Positions 1 to 8,657 are shown, counted from the first letter of the stretch. The stretch is 41,340 bases of DNA from CAYRPN01 sp964426135 (GCA_964426135.1 CAYRPN010000047.1:1-41340), one strand, 5' to 3'. Notes: generated by a model from the letters alone, not told the origin. A program made the numbers and translations.

Positions 1-21
1 GTCGTCAAAAACGCTGCGAAC

Positions 22-48
22 TCCGCTTACTTCGTGCGCGGCTCCTTC
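22..48. repeat. Single arm of repeat family E
   Basis: The arm reads CCGCTTACTTCGTGCGCGGC followed by TCCTT. The same arm recurs at 22109-22138, and in reverse complement at 16196-16222 and 21994-22024. Here it is unpaired; a partner could lie left of the window. The rest of bases 1-160 shows no gene. Confidence 0.75.
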
Positions 49-166
49 TGAAGCCCCGAATAATCCGGGCTTGGTTCGTCGGCCTCGGCACGCCCATTCC
101 GGGGCTTGCGCGGACTCCAGCCCCGGCCACCCGAAATAGTCCCCAGTCTTGCGGCGGGATGGAACG

Positions 167-191
167 AAAAAACCTCTCCACGGGGAGAGGT
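167..191 (-). terminator. Rho-independent terminator after the flgM-like gene
   Basis: On the minus strand a perfect 8-bp stem (ACCTCTCC / GGAGAGGT) with a 4-nt loop is followed directly by a run of six T. It lies about 75 nt past the stop codon of the flgM-like gene, which it probably terminates. It is the clearest intrinsic terminator I see in the window. Confidence 0.8.
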
Positions 192-265
192 CTTGCAAGT
201 GCGATAACCCGGAAGCGGACGAGGCCGATGGGGTTACTGGACGCAAAGGTCGCCCAAGGCGTCGA

Positions 266-538
266 TCACAGGTCCGTCAGCAATTCATCGATGGCGGCAT
301 CGATCTTCTCCGGCGTCTCGTAGGTGCCGCCGGCGATTTCACTCTTCACGCGGTCGATCAGGTCCTGCCTCACCGGCGTATCGCCAATGAGCCGGCTGAG
401 GAACTGGGCGGCGCGGGAAAGCTCGACCTTGTCGGCGGTTCGAACGGGGGTGGCGTCGAGCTGACGGTAGGCAGTGGCGGCGGAATGGCGTGGCAGGGCC
501 GCGCTGGGGGTGCCGTTGAGGGGGGTGACGTCGTTCAT
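266..538 (-). CDS. flgM: FlgM-like anti-sigma-28 factor (90 aa)
   Basis: A small protein whose C-terminal half (about residues 37-90) matches the FlgM pattern: DKVELS, then an amphipathic helix ending in ARFL-type residues, then VRQDLIDRVKSEIAGGTYET and a final helix. In FlgM proteins this half binds and holds flagellar sigma factor FliA in the cytoplasm until hook completion. The N-terminal half is low-complexity, as expected for the disordered part of FlgM. The ATG at 538 is the only plausible start. The gene stands alone, with no flagellar neighbours in the window, and has its own terminator downstream. Family assignment is by motif; regulation of motility is inferred. Confidence 0.8.
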   Translation of the reverse strand: MNDVTPLNGTPSAALPRHSAATAYRQLDATPVRTADKVELSRAAQFLSRLIGDTPVRQDLIDRVKSEIAGGTYETPEKIDAAIDELLTDL

Positions 539-916
539 TGTGGCTTACTCCGAACCAGAATCCATCGCCGTTGCGGACGCTTGGCGGCATGGTGCAACGA
601 GGCACCGCGCCGGGAGCCGCTTCCTGCAGCAATATCAACGATCCAGAATGCAACGGCTGATAATAACGTCACGCCTTCCATGGCGGGGGCAATCACCATT
701 ACCCACTCCATTCATCGGACACCCCCGGCAAAATGCTTGAGCGAATCACAAACCTGGCGTCAACACGACAAACCCCTGCCAACAAAAGACTTGCGTGCAA
801 TTTCCAGAAGAATTGTCCTATAAGATGAATCGTGATTCCGCTGACAACGCACTCAATGACTGTCCGATAACAGTTCTTGAACCGCAACGAAATGAATCAG
901 GTTCAGGCGGGGTAGA

Positions 917-1112
917 GAGGATTCGGGAATCGGGATTCGGGTTGGGCGGCGAGTTCTGGCGAGTATCTCTTTCGCTCCTCCGATTTCAATTCACATTTTC
1001 CAATCGACATCCCCAGGATCTCGATTTCCGATGCCCGAGTCTCGAATCCCGAATCACGTTTCCGAGTCCCAAGCCCGATTCCCCATTCCCGATGCCCGAG
1101 TCCCCTTCCCCG
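917..1112. repeat. Inverted-repeat cluster, family I (GGGAATCGGGATTCGG-like)
   Basis: The left side carries reiterated GAATCGGGATTCGGG units (about 917-945). The right side carries their reverse complement, CGAATCCCGAATC and CGATTCCCCATTCCCGAT (about 1040-1112), across a spacer of roughly 90 bp. It fills the end of the gap between the flgM-like gene and dapB. Bases 540-916 show no convincing gene; an AT-richer patch at about 740-890 may hold promoters I cannot define. Confidence 0.6.
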
Positions 1113-1124
1113 CCTCTCCCGCTC

Positions 1125-1967
1125 TCACAGCCCCAGCACATCTTTCATTCCGTATCGCCCTGCCGGTTTACCCGCCAGCCACTTGGCGGCCCGCAATGCA
1201 CCTCGCGCAAAGACATCGCGTGTTGATGCGTTATGGGACAAGGAAAGTTCCTCTCCCAGCGCACCGAAACTGATCGTGTGCCGCCCCACCACATCACCGC
1301 TGCGCACCGCATGCATGCCGATTTCGCCGCGCTTGCGCACCTGGTGTCCGCCGGGTGGCGTGTGTCGGCCATGCACGAGATCCTTCTCCATCGACTTGCC
1401 GGTCGCTTCGCACACCGCCTGCGCGATCGCCAGCGCGGTGCCGCTGGGCGCGTCGGCCTTGAAGCGGTGGTGCGCCTCGACGATTTCGATGTCGTAATCA
1501 TCGCCCAGCCGTTTGGCGACCTGGGCCGCCAGGCCCAGAAGCAGATTGACGCCCAGACTCATGTTCGCCGCCTGCAGCACCGCGATGGTGCGGGCGGCGT
1601 CGTCGATGAGCTTGTGATCGTCGGCGGTCAGCCCGGTGGTGCCGACGACAAGCGCCAGGGGCTTGCCGAGCTTGGCCTGCTCGAGGCAGGTCTTCACCGC
1701 CGCGCGAAAGCCGGCGGGCACGGTGAAATCGATGAGCACCGCCGGCGCGGGCACGCTCGCTGCACCTGCTGCCGGTGCGCCGAGCTTGTCCGTCACCGGC
1801 AACCCCAGCGCACTGACACCCGCCAGCAGGCCGGCATCCTGTCCAAGCACCGCCTGGCCGGGCGCTTCCAACGCAGCGGCCAATTTCAGGTCGGCGTCCT
1901 CCGTCAACAGTGCAATCAGTCGCCGGCCCATGCGGCCGGCAGCTCCGTGAATGGCAATCGGGGTCAT
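1125..1967 (-). CDS. dapB: 4-hydroxy-tetrahydrodipicolinate reductase
   Basis: DapB reduces the dapA product with NAD(P)H in the diaminopimelate/lysine pathway, in the cytoplasm. The 280-aa protein shows the Rossmann loop GAAGRMGR (8-15), the GTTGLT motif (109-114), and the active-site stretch EAHHRFKADAPSGTA (164-178) with the general-acid His and the Lys that contacts substrate. Start chosen: ATG at 1967, preceded by AAGGA at 7-11 nt and beginning directly with the dinucleotide-binding fold. An open frame runs 81 codons further upstream, but that part is translated repeat sequence (family A), not DapB. No dapA or lysA neighbours. Length is usual for the family. Confidence 0.95.
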   Translation of the reverse strand: MTPIAIHGAAGRMGRRLIALLTEDADLKLAAALEAPGQAVLGQDAGLLAGVSALGLPVTDKLGAPAAGAASVPAPAVLIDFTVPAGFRAAVKTCLEQAKLGKPLALVVGTTGLTADDHKLIDDAARTIAVLQAANMSLGVNLLLGLAAQVAKRLGDDYDIEIVEAHHRFKADAPSGTALAIAQAVCEATGKSMEKDLVHGRHTPPGGHQVRKRGEIGMHAVRSGDVVGRHTISFGALGEELSLSHNASTRDVFARGALRAAKWLAGKPAGRYGMKDVLGL

Positions 1968-2028
1968 GTGGAAATCCTTGGGGATGGCATGAGCGTGAAG
2001 GATCCGTGCAGGATCAACATCGCCGGTG

Positions 2029-2049
2029 GGACGACTTTCCAAGTCGTCC
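2029..2049. repeat. Small hairpin repeat GGACGACTT...AAGTCGTCC
   Basis: Perfect 9-bp stem (GGACGACTT / AAGTCGTCC) with a 3-nt loop, 60 bp upstream of dapB. A related hairpin, GGCCGACTTCAAGTCGGCC, lies after oppA at 34043. It has no T-run, so it is a weak terminator candidate and is better read as a short palindromic repeat. Confidence 0.55.
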
Positions 2050-2096
2050 GGCTGGGAGCGAAGCGATTCGAATCGGCGGAGTTGATCTTGCACGGC

Positions 2097-2302
2097 TCCT
2101 AACGAATCGGAACGAAACAACTTCCCGATTTGCAGGGATCGAACTCCCCTCCCTTTTAGGGAGGGGCAGGGGGAGGGTCGGGCAAACAGCCTGATTTCAT
2201 GCACAATCACGCAGTGCGCCCGACCCTCCCCTAACCCCTCCCTAAGAGGGAGGGGAATCGGAAACGGCCAAGTCGGGAAGTTATTTCGGTCACGATCCTA
2301 AG
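2097..2302. repeat. Composite palindrome family A, copy 1
   Basis: Outer arms carry GAAACAACTTCCCGATTT (left) and its inverted partner AAGTCGGGAAGTTATTTCGG (right). Inside are two hairpins of the CCCCTCCCTTTTAGGGAGGGG type and a unique central loop containing TTTCATGCACAATCACGC. Copy 3 (28991-29190) is nearly the exact reverse complement of this copy. Confidence 0.9.
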
Positions 2303-2313
2303 CGTTGCGCACC

Positions 2314-2422
2314 GTAGTTTAACCGCGGGGCCTTGCCCCGCGCGAGGTCAGGCGCAGCACGAAACGACACAAACGGTTAGACGCTGTCAGGCGACCATGT
2401 CGGGCAAGGCCCGACGGCTAAA
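2314..2422. repeat. Paired hairpin repeat, family C variant (GTTTAACCGCGGGG)
   Basis: Left arm GTTTAACCGCGGGGCCTTGC continues to CCCCGCG, forming a GCGGGG/CCCCGC hairpin. The right arm at 2399-2422 ends in GACGGCTAAAC and holds a GTCGGGC/GCCCGAC hairpin. Arms are inverted around a spacer of about 60 bp. Just downstream (2465-2496) is a short run of GGCTAACGGCTAA-like units. Confidence 0.7.
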
Positions 2423-2551
2423 CGACCAGAACAGCGCACGCACGGATCAGTGCCCACGGCCATAAGGCTGACGGCTAAAGGCTAACGGCTAATGGCTTCT
2501 CCTGCGAACGGCTCCACATTCCCACGCGCAGCAAACCTCGCGGGATCGTGC

Positions 2552-2557
2552 TACAAT
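2552..2557 (+). promoter_or_regulatory. Candidate extended -10 (TGcTACAAT) for the helical-repeat gene
   Basis: TACAAT is preceded by TG plus one base, an extended -10 pattern, about 100 nt upstream of the ATG at 2660. No good -35 is visible at 17 bp. The same TGnTACAAT arrangement precedes the GYF gene at 22834. Confidence 0.35.
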
Positions 2558-2659
2558 CGCGTGGCACCGGTCCAGAGGCTCTTTTGAGCGCACGACCATT
2601 CTGAACCACCGGCGGTGGGCCGGTCGCGGTGGTTGACTTCCCGCCTGAAGCGAGCTGCC

Positions 2660-4192
2660 ATGGGACTTTTCGGTTTCGGAAAAAAGGACAAACCATCGGC
2701 GAACAACGGCGGCGCTGGCGCGGCCGGCGCCGGTGACGGCGACGAAGGCTTCAAGATCAACCCGCGCAAGGCCAAGGCGTGGTTCGACCAGGCGCACAAG
2801 GTCGCCGATACCCAGAATTACGACTACGCGCTGGACTGTTTCATCTCGGGCCTGAGCTTCGACCCCACCGACCTCAAAGAGCACGACGCACTCCTTCAGA
2901 TCGCCAAGCGGCGCCACGTCAGCGGCGGCAAGGGCCCCACTTTCGGCGAGAAAAATTTCGGCGGCGGCAAAACCCCCGTCGAGAAGCTCGTCAACGCCGA
3001 AAAACTCTGGGCCAAGGATCCGAACAACCCGGAATTCGCCGTCGCTTTCATGAGCAAAGCCGTCGAGGTGAACAACACCGAAGAGAACATCGATCTGAGC
3101 CCGTTGATCGCCTGGGTCGGCGAGCGGCTGCTGGAAATGACCATGGGCAAGGCGGGCGGCTCGCGGTCCGTGTTCGAAAAAATGATGGTGAACTTCGAAG
3201 GCGTCAAGGCGTATGCCCAGGCTGTCGAGGCGTGCCGCAGGGCGCTGCACCTGGCGCCGGGCGACGGCGAACTGCTCGACCGCCTGAAGAACCTCGACGC
3301 CCAGAAGGCGATCATCCAGACCGGCATGACCGGCGAGGCCGGCGGCTTCCGCAAGGGCATCAAGGATGACACAGGCCAGGCCGCGATCCAGGAAGAAATC
3401 ACGCTCAACAAGACCGACGAAGTCAAGGACCGCGTCATCATCCGCTGCCGCGAAGCCTGCGCCGCCAAGCCGGACGATCTGGAACTCCGCCTGAAGCTGG
3501 TCGCGGCCCTTCGCGAAAAGGCAGACGACGATCACGACGAGGAAGCGATCAAAATCCTCAAGCAATCGTGGGAGCAGAGCGACCAGTACCGCTTCAAGGA
3601 ACTCATGGGTGAGATCACCATGAAGCAGTACCACCGTCAGATGCGCATGCTGAAGGAGACGCTGGCACAGAATGCCGACGACGATTCACTGAAGAAAGAC
3701 ATCGACAAGCTCCGCCTGGAGCAGGTTCAGTTCGAGTTGAAGGAATACGAAGAGCGCGTCCGCAACTACCCCACGATCATGAAGTGGCGATTCGAATGGG
3801 CCAAGCGGCTGCTGGCGATCCGCAAGTATGAAGAGGCGGTTGGCGTTTTTCAGGACGCCTCAGCCGACCTCAAAATCCGCGTGCCCTGCATGGAAGGCAT
3901 GTCGGTCTGCTACCTGGCGCTCGACTGGCTCGACCCGGCGATCGACACGCTGCGCGAGGCGATCAAGATTCATCCGCTGCCCAACGATCCCCTGGCGCTC
4001 TCCTTGAAATACCTGCTCATGGACGCGCTGGAACGGCAAGCCCGCAAGCTCAATTCTCTGGAACACGCCCGCGAGGCGCAAGGCGTCGCCTCCAACATCC
4101 TCCAACTCGACATCCGCTATCGCGACATCCGCGATCGCGTCGGCAAGCTCAAAGCGCTGGTCGAGGAACTGGTGAAGAAGCAGAACGGGTGA
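2660..4192 (+). CDS. Large TPR-like helical-repeat protein (510 aa)
   Basis: No enzyme motif is seen. After a short Gly/Ala-rich N-terminus (residues 1-30) the protein is almost wholly alpha-helical, with paired amphipathic helices resembling tetratricopeptide repeats, e.g. AWFDQAHKVADTQNYDYALD near residue 40 and KRLLAIRKYEEAVGVFQDA near 395. The middle (about 330-390) is highly charged and likely coiled coil. It has no signal peptide or membrane segment, so it is probably a cytoplasmic scaffold or adaptor. Start chosen: ATG at 2660, because upstream codons (from 2615) translate non-helical leader. The C-terminal 95 residues are duplicated as the next gene. Function unknown. Confidence 0.85.
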   Translation: MGLFGFGKKDKPSANNGGAGAAGAGDGDEGFKINPRKAKAWFDQAHKVADTQNYDYALDCFISGLSFDPTDLKEHDALLQIAKRRHVSGGKGPTFGEKNFGGGKTPVEKLVNAEKLWAKDPNNPEFAVAFMSKAVEVNNTEENIDLSPLIAWVGERLLEMTMGKAGGSRSVFEKMMVNFEGVKAYAQAVEACRRALHLAPGDGELLDRLKNLDAQKAIIQTGMTGEAGGFRKGIKDDTGQAAIQEEITLNKTDEVKDRVIIRCREACAAKPDDLELRLKLVAALREKADDDHDEEAIKILKQSWEQSDQYRFKELMGEITMKQYHRQMRMLKETLAQNADDDSLKKDIDKLRLEQVQFELKEYEERVRNYPTIMKWRFEWAKRLLAIRKYEEAVGVFQDASADLKIRVPCMEGMSVCYLALDWLDPAIDTLREAIKIHPLPNDPLALSLKYLLMDALERQARKLNSLEHAREAQGVASNILQLDIRYRDIRDRVGKLKALVEELVKKQNG

Positions 4193-4304
4193 GATCGGGT
4201 GGTGAATATGGATGGTCGCAAGAGAAAAGCTGGGCGAAGAGGGAGGCGGGCATGGCGGACGGCATCAGATTGCGGAGAATTTGAGATTACAAGAGGTGTG
4301 TCTC

Positions 4305-4601
4305 ATGTCGACTCCTTCTGCCAAAGACCATTTCGAGTCCGCCAAGAGACTACTGAAGGCCAAAGATCACGAAGCAGCCGCGCTGGCATTTCAAAACGCC
4401 GCCTCCGCCGACCGAAGATTTCGCGTGCCGTGTATGGAAGGCATGGCGGTCTGCTATCTGGCACTCGACCAAATCGACGCCGCAATCAGAATGCTTCGCG
4501 ACGCGATCAGTAGTCACCCGTTGCACGATGACCCTCTCGCACTCTCCCTCAAGTTCCTGCTGATGAATGCTTTGGCGCGTCAGGCTGACAACGGACAGTA
4601 G
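4305..4601 (+). CDS. Small TPR-like protein, paralogue of the upstream gene's C-terminus (98 aa)
   Basis: About 41 of 55 residues from RVPCMEGM onward match the C-terminal part of the preceding 510-aa protein, including VCYLALD and DPLALSLK. The N-terminal helix (AKRLLKAKDHEAAALAFQNA) also aligns with it. The ATG at 4305 has a good Shine-Dalgarno site (AGAGGTG). Codons are visibly less GC-rich than in the parent copy, so this is not a recent copying artefact; the protein sequence has been kept. It ends 14 bp before the convergent ABC ATPase gene. It may act as a free partner or competitor of the large protein (inference). Confidence 0.75.
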   Translation: MSTPSAKDHFESAKRLLKAKDHEAAALAFQNAASADRRFRVPCMEGMAVCYLALDQIDAAIRMLRDAISSHPLHDDPLALSLKFLLMNALARQADNGQ

Positions 4602-4615
4602 ATCACCGACGAAAC

Positions 4616-5299
4616 TCACCTGGGAAACAAGTCAGCGCCAATTTGAGTGTCCCTGATTCTCGTCCCCTCCCGCACAGCCCCTTCTTCCAGCCTGAACAAC
4701 CGATCCGCCAGTTGATTCGCTTCCTCCACGCTGTGCGTCACGTGCAGCGCGGTGACGTGTTCGTGCTGTTGCACCAGCTTCAGCAGGCTGTACATCTGCC
4801 GGCGCGTCTGATCATCCAGAGCGCTCAACGGTTCATCCAGCAGCAGCAGACGTGGCCGAAACGACAGCGCCCGGCCCAGCGCGACGCGCTGCTGCTCGCC
4901 GCCGGAAAGCCCCGCCGGCCGGCGCTGAAGCAGCGGCGCGATCACCAGCAGTTCCGCCAACTCGCCCACGCGCTGCCGGATGCTCGCTTGGCCCCAGTGC
5001 CGCAGCCTCAGCGCGAACGCCAGATGATCGAACACCGTCATCGTCATGAACAGCGCCAGATCCTGCGGCACGTATCCGATGCCGCGCTCGCCGGGACTGC
5101 AATGCGTCACGTCGACGCCATCGAGTTCGATGCGCCCGCTCTCGATCGGCTTGAGCCCGCAGATCGTTTCCAGCAGCGTCGTCTTGCCGCAACCCGTCCG
5201 TCCCATCAGCACCGCGTACTCCCGGCCAGGCACGTGCAGCGACACACCCGTCAGAGCGAACGAACCAGCGCGGGCAGCAACGTCGGTGAGGCGAATCAT
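4616..5299 (-). CDS. ABC transporter ATP-binding protein, ModC/sulfate-type (227 aa)
   Basis: A complete ABC ATPase: Walker A GRTGCGKT (33-40), Q-loop VPQD (Q79), signature LSGGEQQRVALGRAL (131-145), Walker B LLLLDEP (151-157), D-loop SALD, H-loop His189. The sequence resembles the tungstate/molybdate/sulfate branch but lacks the C-terminal TOBE domain that ModC proteins usually have. No permease or binding protein is near it; the upstream co-oriented gene is lpxA, 143 bp away across a purine-rich repeat. The substrate cannot be called. ATG at 5299. Confidence 0.85.
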   Translation of the reverse strand: MIRLTDVAARAGSFALTGVSLHVPGREYAVLMGRTGCGKTTLLETICGLKPIESGRIELDGVDVTHCSPGERGIGYVPQDLALFMTMTVFDHLAFALRLRHWGQASIRQRVGELAELLVIAPLLQRRPAGLSGGEQQRVALGRALSFRPRLLLLDEPLSALDDQTRRQMYSLLKLVQQHEHVTALHVTHSVEEANQLADRLFRLEEGAVREGTRIRDTQIGADLFPR

Positions 5300-5310
5300 G
5301 GGAATGCGGA

Positions 5311-5423
5311 AGACAGAGGACAGAAATCAGAAATCAGAGGGCAGAGATCAGAGATCAGAGATCAGAGGTAAGAGGTCAGGAGGCGGTGCGATTGATCTCG
5401 TTTAGCGACGCGGCTTGCCGCGC
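5311..5423. repeat. AGATCAG simple repeat plus a GTTTAGCGACG hairpin
   Basis: Bases 5311-5383 are a degenerate purine-rich run of AGATCAG/AAATCAG units. Bases 5400-5423 form a family C-like hairpin, GTTTAGCGACGCGGCTTGCC, with GCGGC/GCCGC pairing. Together they fill most of the gap between lpxA and the ABC gene. Confidence 0.6.
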
Positions 5424-5442
5424 CTGCTCTTGAAAACAACGG

Positions 5443-6240
5443 TCACTCCTCGTCGCCCGCCTCGCCGCCGTAGCGCGTGATGCCGCGCTTTGTCGTGCGG
5501 ATGAACTGCACGAACTCCGCCACAGCCGGATCGCCGGCGACTTCCTGCGCGATCAGCTCCAGCGCCTTGGGCACGCTGTGACCGCTGCGGAAAAACAGGT
5601 CGAATGCGCGACGCATCGGCGTCACGCTCTGCCGCAGCCCGGCGCGGCGCATGCCCACCAGGTTCAACGAGCCGACCCGCTTCGAATAATGCACCGTGCA
5701 GAACGGCGGCAAGTCGCGCGTGATCACCGCGCCGCCCGCCGTCATCGCCAGCCGGCCCACCCGGCAAAACTGGTGCACGCCGCCGGCGCCGCCGATCACC
5801 GCGCGATCCATCACCTCGACGTGGCCCGCGATCAGCGCGCCGTTCACCAGCGTGACGTAATCGCCGATGACGCTGTCGTGCCCGACGTGGCTCGTCGCCA
5901 TGCAGTAATTGTGGCTGCCGATGCGCGTGGGCTTGTCGAGCGTGGCGCGGTGCGCGGTGAAGCCTTCGCGGAAGACATTGTCGTTACCGATCACCAGCCC
6001 CGCGCCCAGCTTCGCCGGGTCGTACTTCAAATCCTGTGCGGCGAAACCCAGGCAGGCGAAGGGATACACCTTGTTGTTCGCCCCCATGGTCAGCGGGCCG
6101 TGGAGGTACGCGTTCCCGTGCAGCTTGCAGCCGGGCCCGATTTTCACAGGCCCGCGCAGCACGCAACCGGGGCCGATGTACACATCGCCGGCGAGTTCAA
6201 CTTCAGGATCGATCAGGGCGGTGGGATGTATGTCGGGCAA
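5443..6240 (-). CDS. lpxA: Acyl-ACP--UDP-N-acetylglucosamine O-acyltransferase
   Basis: LpxA catalyses the first step of lipid A synthesis, acylating UDP-GlcNAc at O-3. The 265-aa protein has left-handed beta-helix hexapeptide repeats from residue 1 (IHPTALIDPEVELAGDVYIG), the conserved QDLKYD element (69-74), and the catalytic pair in SHVGHD: His118 and His121, equivalent to E. coli His122 and catalytic His125. The C-terminal helical domain (about 190-265) is complete. The start must be TTG at 6240: it sits exactly where LpxA proteins begin, and a stop codon lies just upstream in frame. No other lpx gene is in the window. Its presence implies an LPS-type outer membrane. Confidence 0.93.
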   Translation of the reverse strand: MPDIHPTALIDPEVELAGDVYIGPGCVLRGPVKIGPGCKLHGNAYLHGPLTMGANNKVYPFACLGFAAQDLKYDPAKLGAGLVIGNDNVFREGFTAHRATLDKPTRIGSHNYCMATSHVGHDSVIGDYVTLVNGALIAGHVEVMDRAVIGGAGGVHQFCRVGRLAMTAGGAVITRDLPPFCTVHYSKRVGSLNLVGMRRAGLRQSVTPMRRAFDLFFRSGHSVPKALELIAQEVAGDPAVAEFVQFIRTTKRGITRYGGEAGDEE

Positions 6241-6300
6241 GGGGCAATCTCGACATTAAGGACGGTGCAGCTTCGTGCCGAGTGGCCGACACGACTCGGC

Positions 6301-6442
6301 GTAGGGTGCGTCAAGGCTCGGCGCGGACGCACCACGGTCAACGAATCGCGCCGCGAACAAGACGCGATCGCGCCCGCCGCGCGACCCGACGCCGCACAGT
6401 TGACGCCATATGGTGCGTCCGCGCGGACTTGACGCACCCTAC
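6301..6442. repeat. REPIN-like element family B, copy 1 (GTAG ends)
   Basis: Left arm GTAGGGTGCGTCAAGGCTCG and right arm CGGACTTGACGCACCCTAC are inverted. Each arm is itself a hairpin (GGTGCGTC / GACGCACC). The spacer is about 70 bp and unrelated to the spacers of the other copies. It lies between lpxA and the esterase gene. Confidence 0.9.
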
Positions 6443-6479
6443 GGGCTACGCACTGCTCGCAGCGCGTCCTCAATCTATC

Positions 6480-8657
6480 TCATTTCGAGCCACGCTGTGG
6501 CGGCGGAGGAGGTGGCGGCGGCGGCGGCCCCACCGGCGGCGGGGAGATCGTCATCTGAAACTGCTCTTCATTCCAGCCGAGGCCCTTCGCCGTATCCGAG
6601 AGAAAAGACCAGTCGCCGCCGATCGCCATCGTCAGCTTCAAAGGCGTCCGCATCGCCGCCATCGCCGCCGCCTGCGGAACGTCCAAGTGCTTGGATACAT
6701 TCAACAAAATCGGCCCTTCGCGGTGCGTGGGCTTCAGATACTGCAACTCCACCGACTGGATGCCGTCCTCAAACAGCGAGGCATACATGACGTTGCCGCC
6801 CATCACCCGCGCCCCGCGCAGGCGCAGCGGCGCGTCCTTGAATGCCTCGATCCCACGAGTCGCCGTGATCGACCGGCGAATGTCCCACACCTGCATGCCG
6901 TCGAGCGTCTGCCCAAGCAGCATGAACCGCCGGCGATGCTGCGTCTGCTTCTTCTCGCTTTGATCCCACGCCGTCGGCCCGACGCCGCGCGGGCAAACCG
7001 CCACCAGCGCGACATCCTCTGACGCCAGCCGCTGCTTGAGCGCGTCGTACATGCCTTGGTGAAAGCCTTCGAGCGCGTCCTCTTTCAGGTCCGCCGCGAA
7101 TGCGCCCTGCGCCGCCTGCCGCCACTCGAACCACCCTTGCGTGTCGAGCGCGGTGAGCTCCACACTCTTGGGCTGCTTCAGTCCGGCGCGTTGCAGCACG
7201 AACAATCGCAACCGCACCGTCGGCTGACTGCTGAAGTCGTACGCGGTGAGCCGCAGGCCGTCGCGCTCGCCGGTGAACGCCTCGCGCACATCCAGCGGGC
7301 CGGCTTCATCATGGGAAGGCCAGCCACGGAACACCTGCTCGCGCAGCGCCTTCATCCAAACTTCGCTCTGCGTCTTGAACACTGCCTCCGTCATCGGCGT
7401 CAGTTGAGATCTCAACGGCGCAGCCGCGACGAATGTCTCCTGGATCTTCGTGTTGATTTCATCCTTCGGCAGCCCATCCCTGAACACCTGCAGCTTCTCA
7501 GGCTCGAATATCTTCACCGCGGCTTTTTCGATCACCCGCTCTTCCTTCTTCAGAAACCGGTCGAACCAGATGAACGCTCCAAGCTGCAGCTCCTGCGAGT
7601 CCTTGTGCGGGCCTTCGACGATGTTCAGGCCCAGGCTTTTCTCCGCGCCGTGCAGTTTGTAGATGTCACGCACCTGCTCGTGCAGCCGGTTCACACCGTC
7701 GAGCGGAAAGATCGTGTCTTTGTCCGTATTGGAGATCAAGAGCGGCCGCGGCGCGACCAGGGCCGCCACCTGCGCGTAGTCCCATCGGTATGTATTGTTC
7801 ATATACATACAGTCGCAGTGGCCCTCGACGCAGCCATCGACCACGTGATTGGTCAGGTCGGTAATGCCCGCGCCCGGCACCGCGACCTTGATGCGGTCAT
7901 CGAGCGCCGCGATCCACCACGAGTACGCTCCGCCGCCGCTGCGGCCGGTGACGCCGAACTTCTCCTTGTCCACTTCCTTGCGGGTCTCCAGGTAATCCAG
8001 GGCCCGGATGCAGTTCCACGCCTCGACGCCCGCCGGGGTGTAGCCGCGGTTGAGCCACCACCACATGCCGTACTTGTACGTGCCGTGATGAATACCTTCG
8101 ATCTCGCCGAGCTGGAGCGAGTCGATGGTCAGGCAGACATAGCCATGGCGGGCAAACCAGGAGCCGTGGTGCGTGTAATAAGTCTTGTTGCCGTAGCTGA
8201 CATTGTTCTTCTTCACGCCGCCGTGGCCGCAGACATACAGAATAGCGGGATAAGTAGATGGCTTATCACCGCTCTTCGCCTTCGGTATGTATAGATTACC
8301 GGTGACATACAGTCCCGGCGACGACTGGAAATGCACATTCTCAACCGTGAACTCTTCGTGCTCGACGGTCGACGTCGTCTGCGCCTTCAACTCTGTCTTT
8401 GCCGGCAAAGGACTCAGCCCCAGCATCTCGAACAACTGCTGGCGATACAGATCCTTCTTCGCCTTCCAGTCGTCGAGCGTCTTGATCTCCGCCAGGCAGT
8501 TCTCAGCGAGCTTCGCCGTCTCCGCCTTGAAATACTCGGCGATCATCTTGTCGCCGCGCGAGGTGTCGACCCCCGAGGGCTTCGGCGGATCGGCAGCCGG
8601 TGCGACGCAGGCCATCGACAAAACGAAAAGTGCGATCATGCCAAGGAAACGCCTCAT
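6480..8657 (-). CDS. Secreted acetyl-xylan-esterase-like alpha/beta hydrolase (725 aa)
   Basis: An N-terminal signal peptide (RRFLGMIALFVLSMACVAPA) is followed by an alpha/beta-hydrolase domain. Nucleophile Ser240 sits in GRSGGG, with Asp in SNTDKD near 313 and His in EGPHKD near 351 as the likely triad. Order and spacing fit the AXE1/dienelactone-hydrolase-like esterases common in planctomycetes, which deacylate polysaccharides outside the cytoplasm. A second hydrolase-like region fills residues 430-690 without an obvious triad. The protein ends in a proline run (about 705-721). Start: ATG 8657, six bases after AGGAGG; an earlier ATG at 8672 would place that site inside the gene. A second esterase lies upstream in the same direction. 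Substrate is inferred. Confidence 0.85.
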   Translation of the reverse strand: MRRFLGMIALFVLSMACVAPAADPPKPSGVDTSRGDKMIAEYFKAETAKLAENCLAEIKTLDDWKAKKDLYRQQLFEMLGLSPLPAKTELKAQTTSTVEHEEFTVENVHFQSSPGLYVTGNLYIPKAKSGDKPSTYPAILYVCGHGGVKKNNVSYGNKTYYTHHGSWFARHGYVCLTIDSLQLGEIEGIHHGTYKYGMWWWLNRGYTPAGVEAWNCIRALDYLETRKEVDKEKFGVTGRSGGGAYSWWIAALDDRIKVAVPGAGITDLTNHVVDGCVEGHCDCMYMNNTYRWDYAQVAALVAPRPLLISNTDKDTIFPLDGVNRLHEQVRDIYKLHGAEKSLGLNIVEGPHKDSQELQLGAFIWFDRFLKKEERVIEKAAVKIFEPEKLQVFRDGLPKDEINTKIQETFVAAAPLRSQLTPMTEAVFKTQSEVWMKALREQVFRGWPSHDEAGPLDVREAFTGERDGLRLTAYDFSSQPTVRLRLFVLQRAGLKQPKSVELTALDTQGWFEWRQAAQGAFAADLKEDALEGFHQGMYDALKQRLASEDVALVAVCPRGVGPTAWDQSEKKQTQHRRRFMLLGQTLDGMQVWDIRRSITATRGIEAFKDAPLRLRGARVMGGNVMYASLFEDGIQSVELQYLKPTHREGPILLNVSKHLDVPQAAAMAAMRTPLKLTMAIGGDWSFLSDTAKGLGWNEEQFQMTISPPPVGPPPPPPPPPPQRGSK

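Noticed and set aside
149..823. Plus-strand frame of 224 aa over the flgM region
   Set aside because: Low-complexity Gly/Arg-rich translation opposite a well-supported FlgM gene, and it crosses the terminator.
1968..2210. 81-codon upstream extension of dapB
   Set aside because: The extra residues translate family A repeat DNA. The same mini-ORF (VHEIR...FARPSP) appears in every family A copy, and the true start has a good ribosome-binding site.
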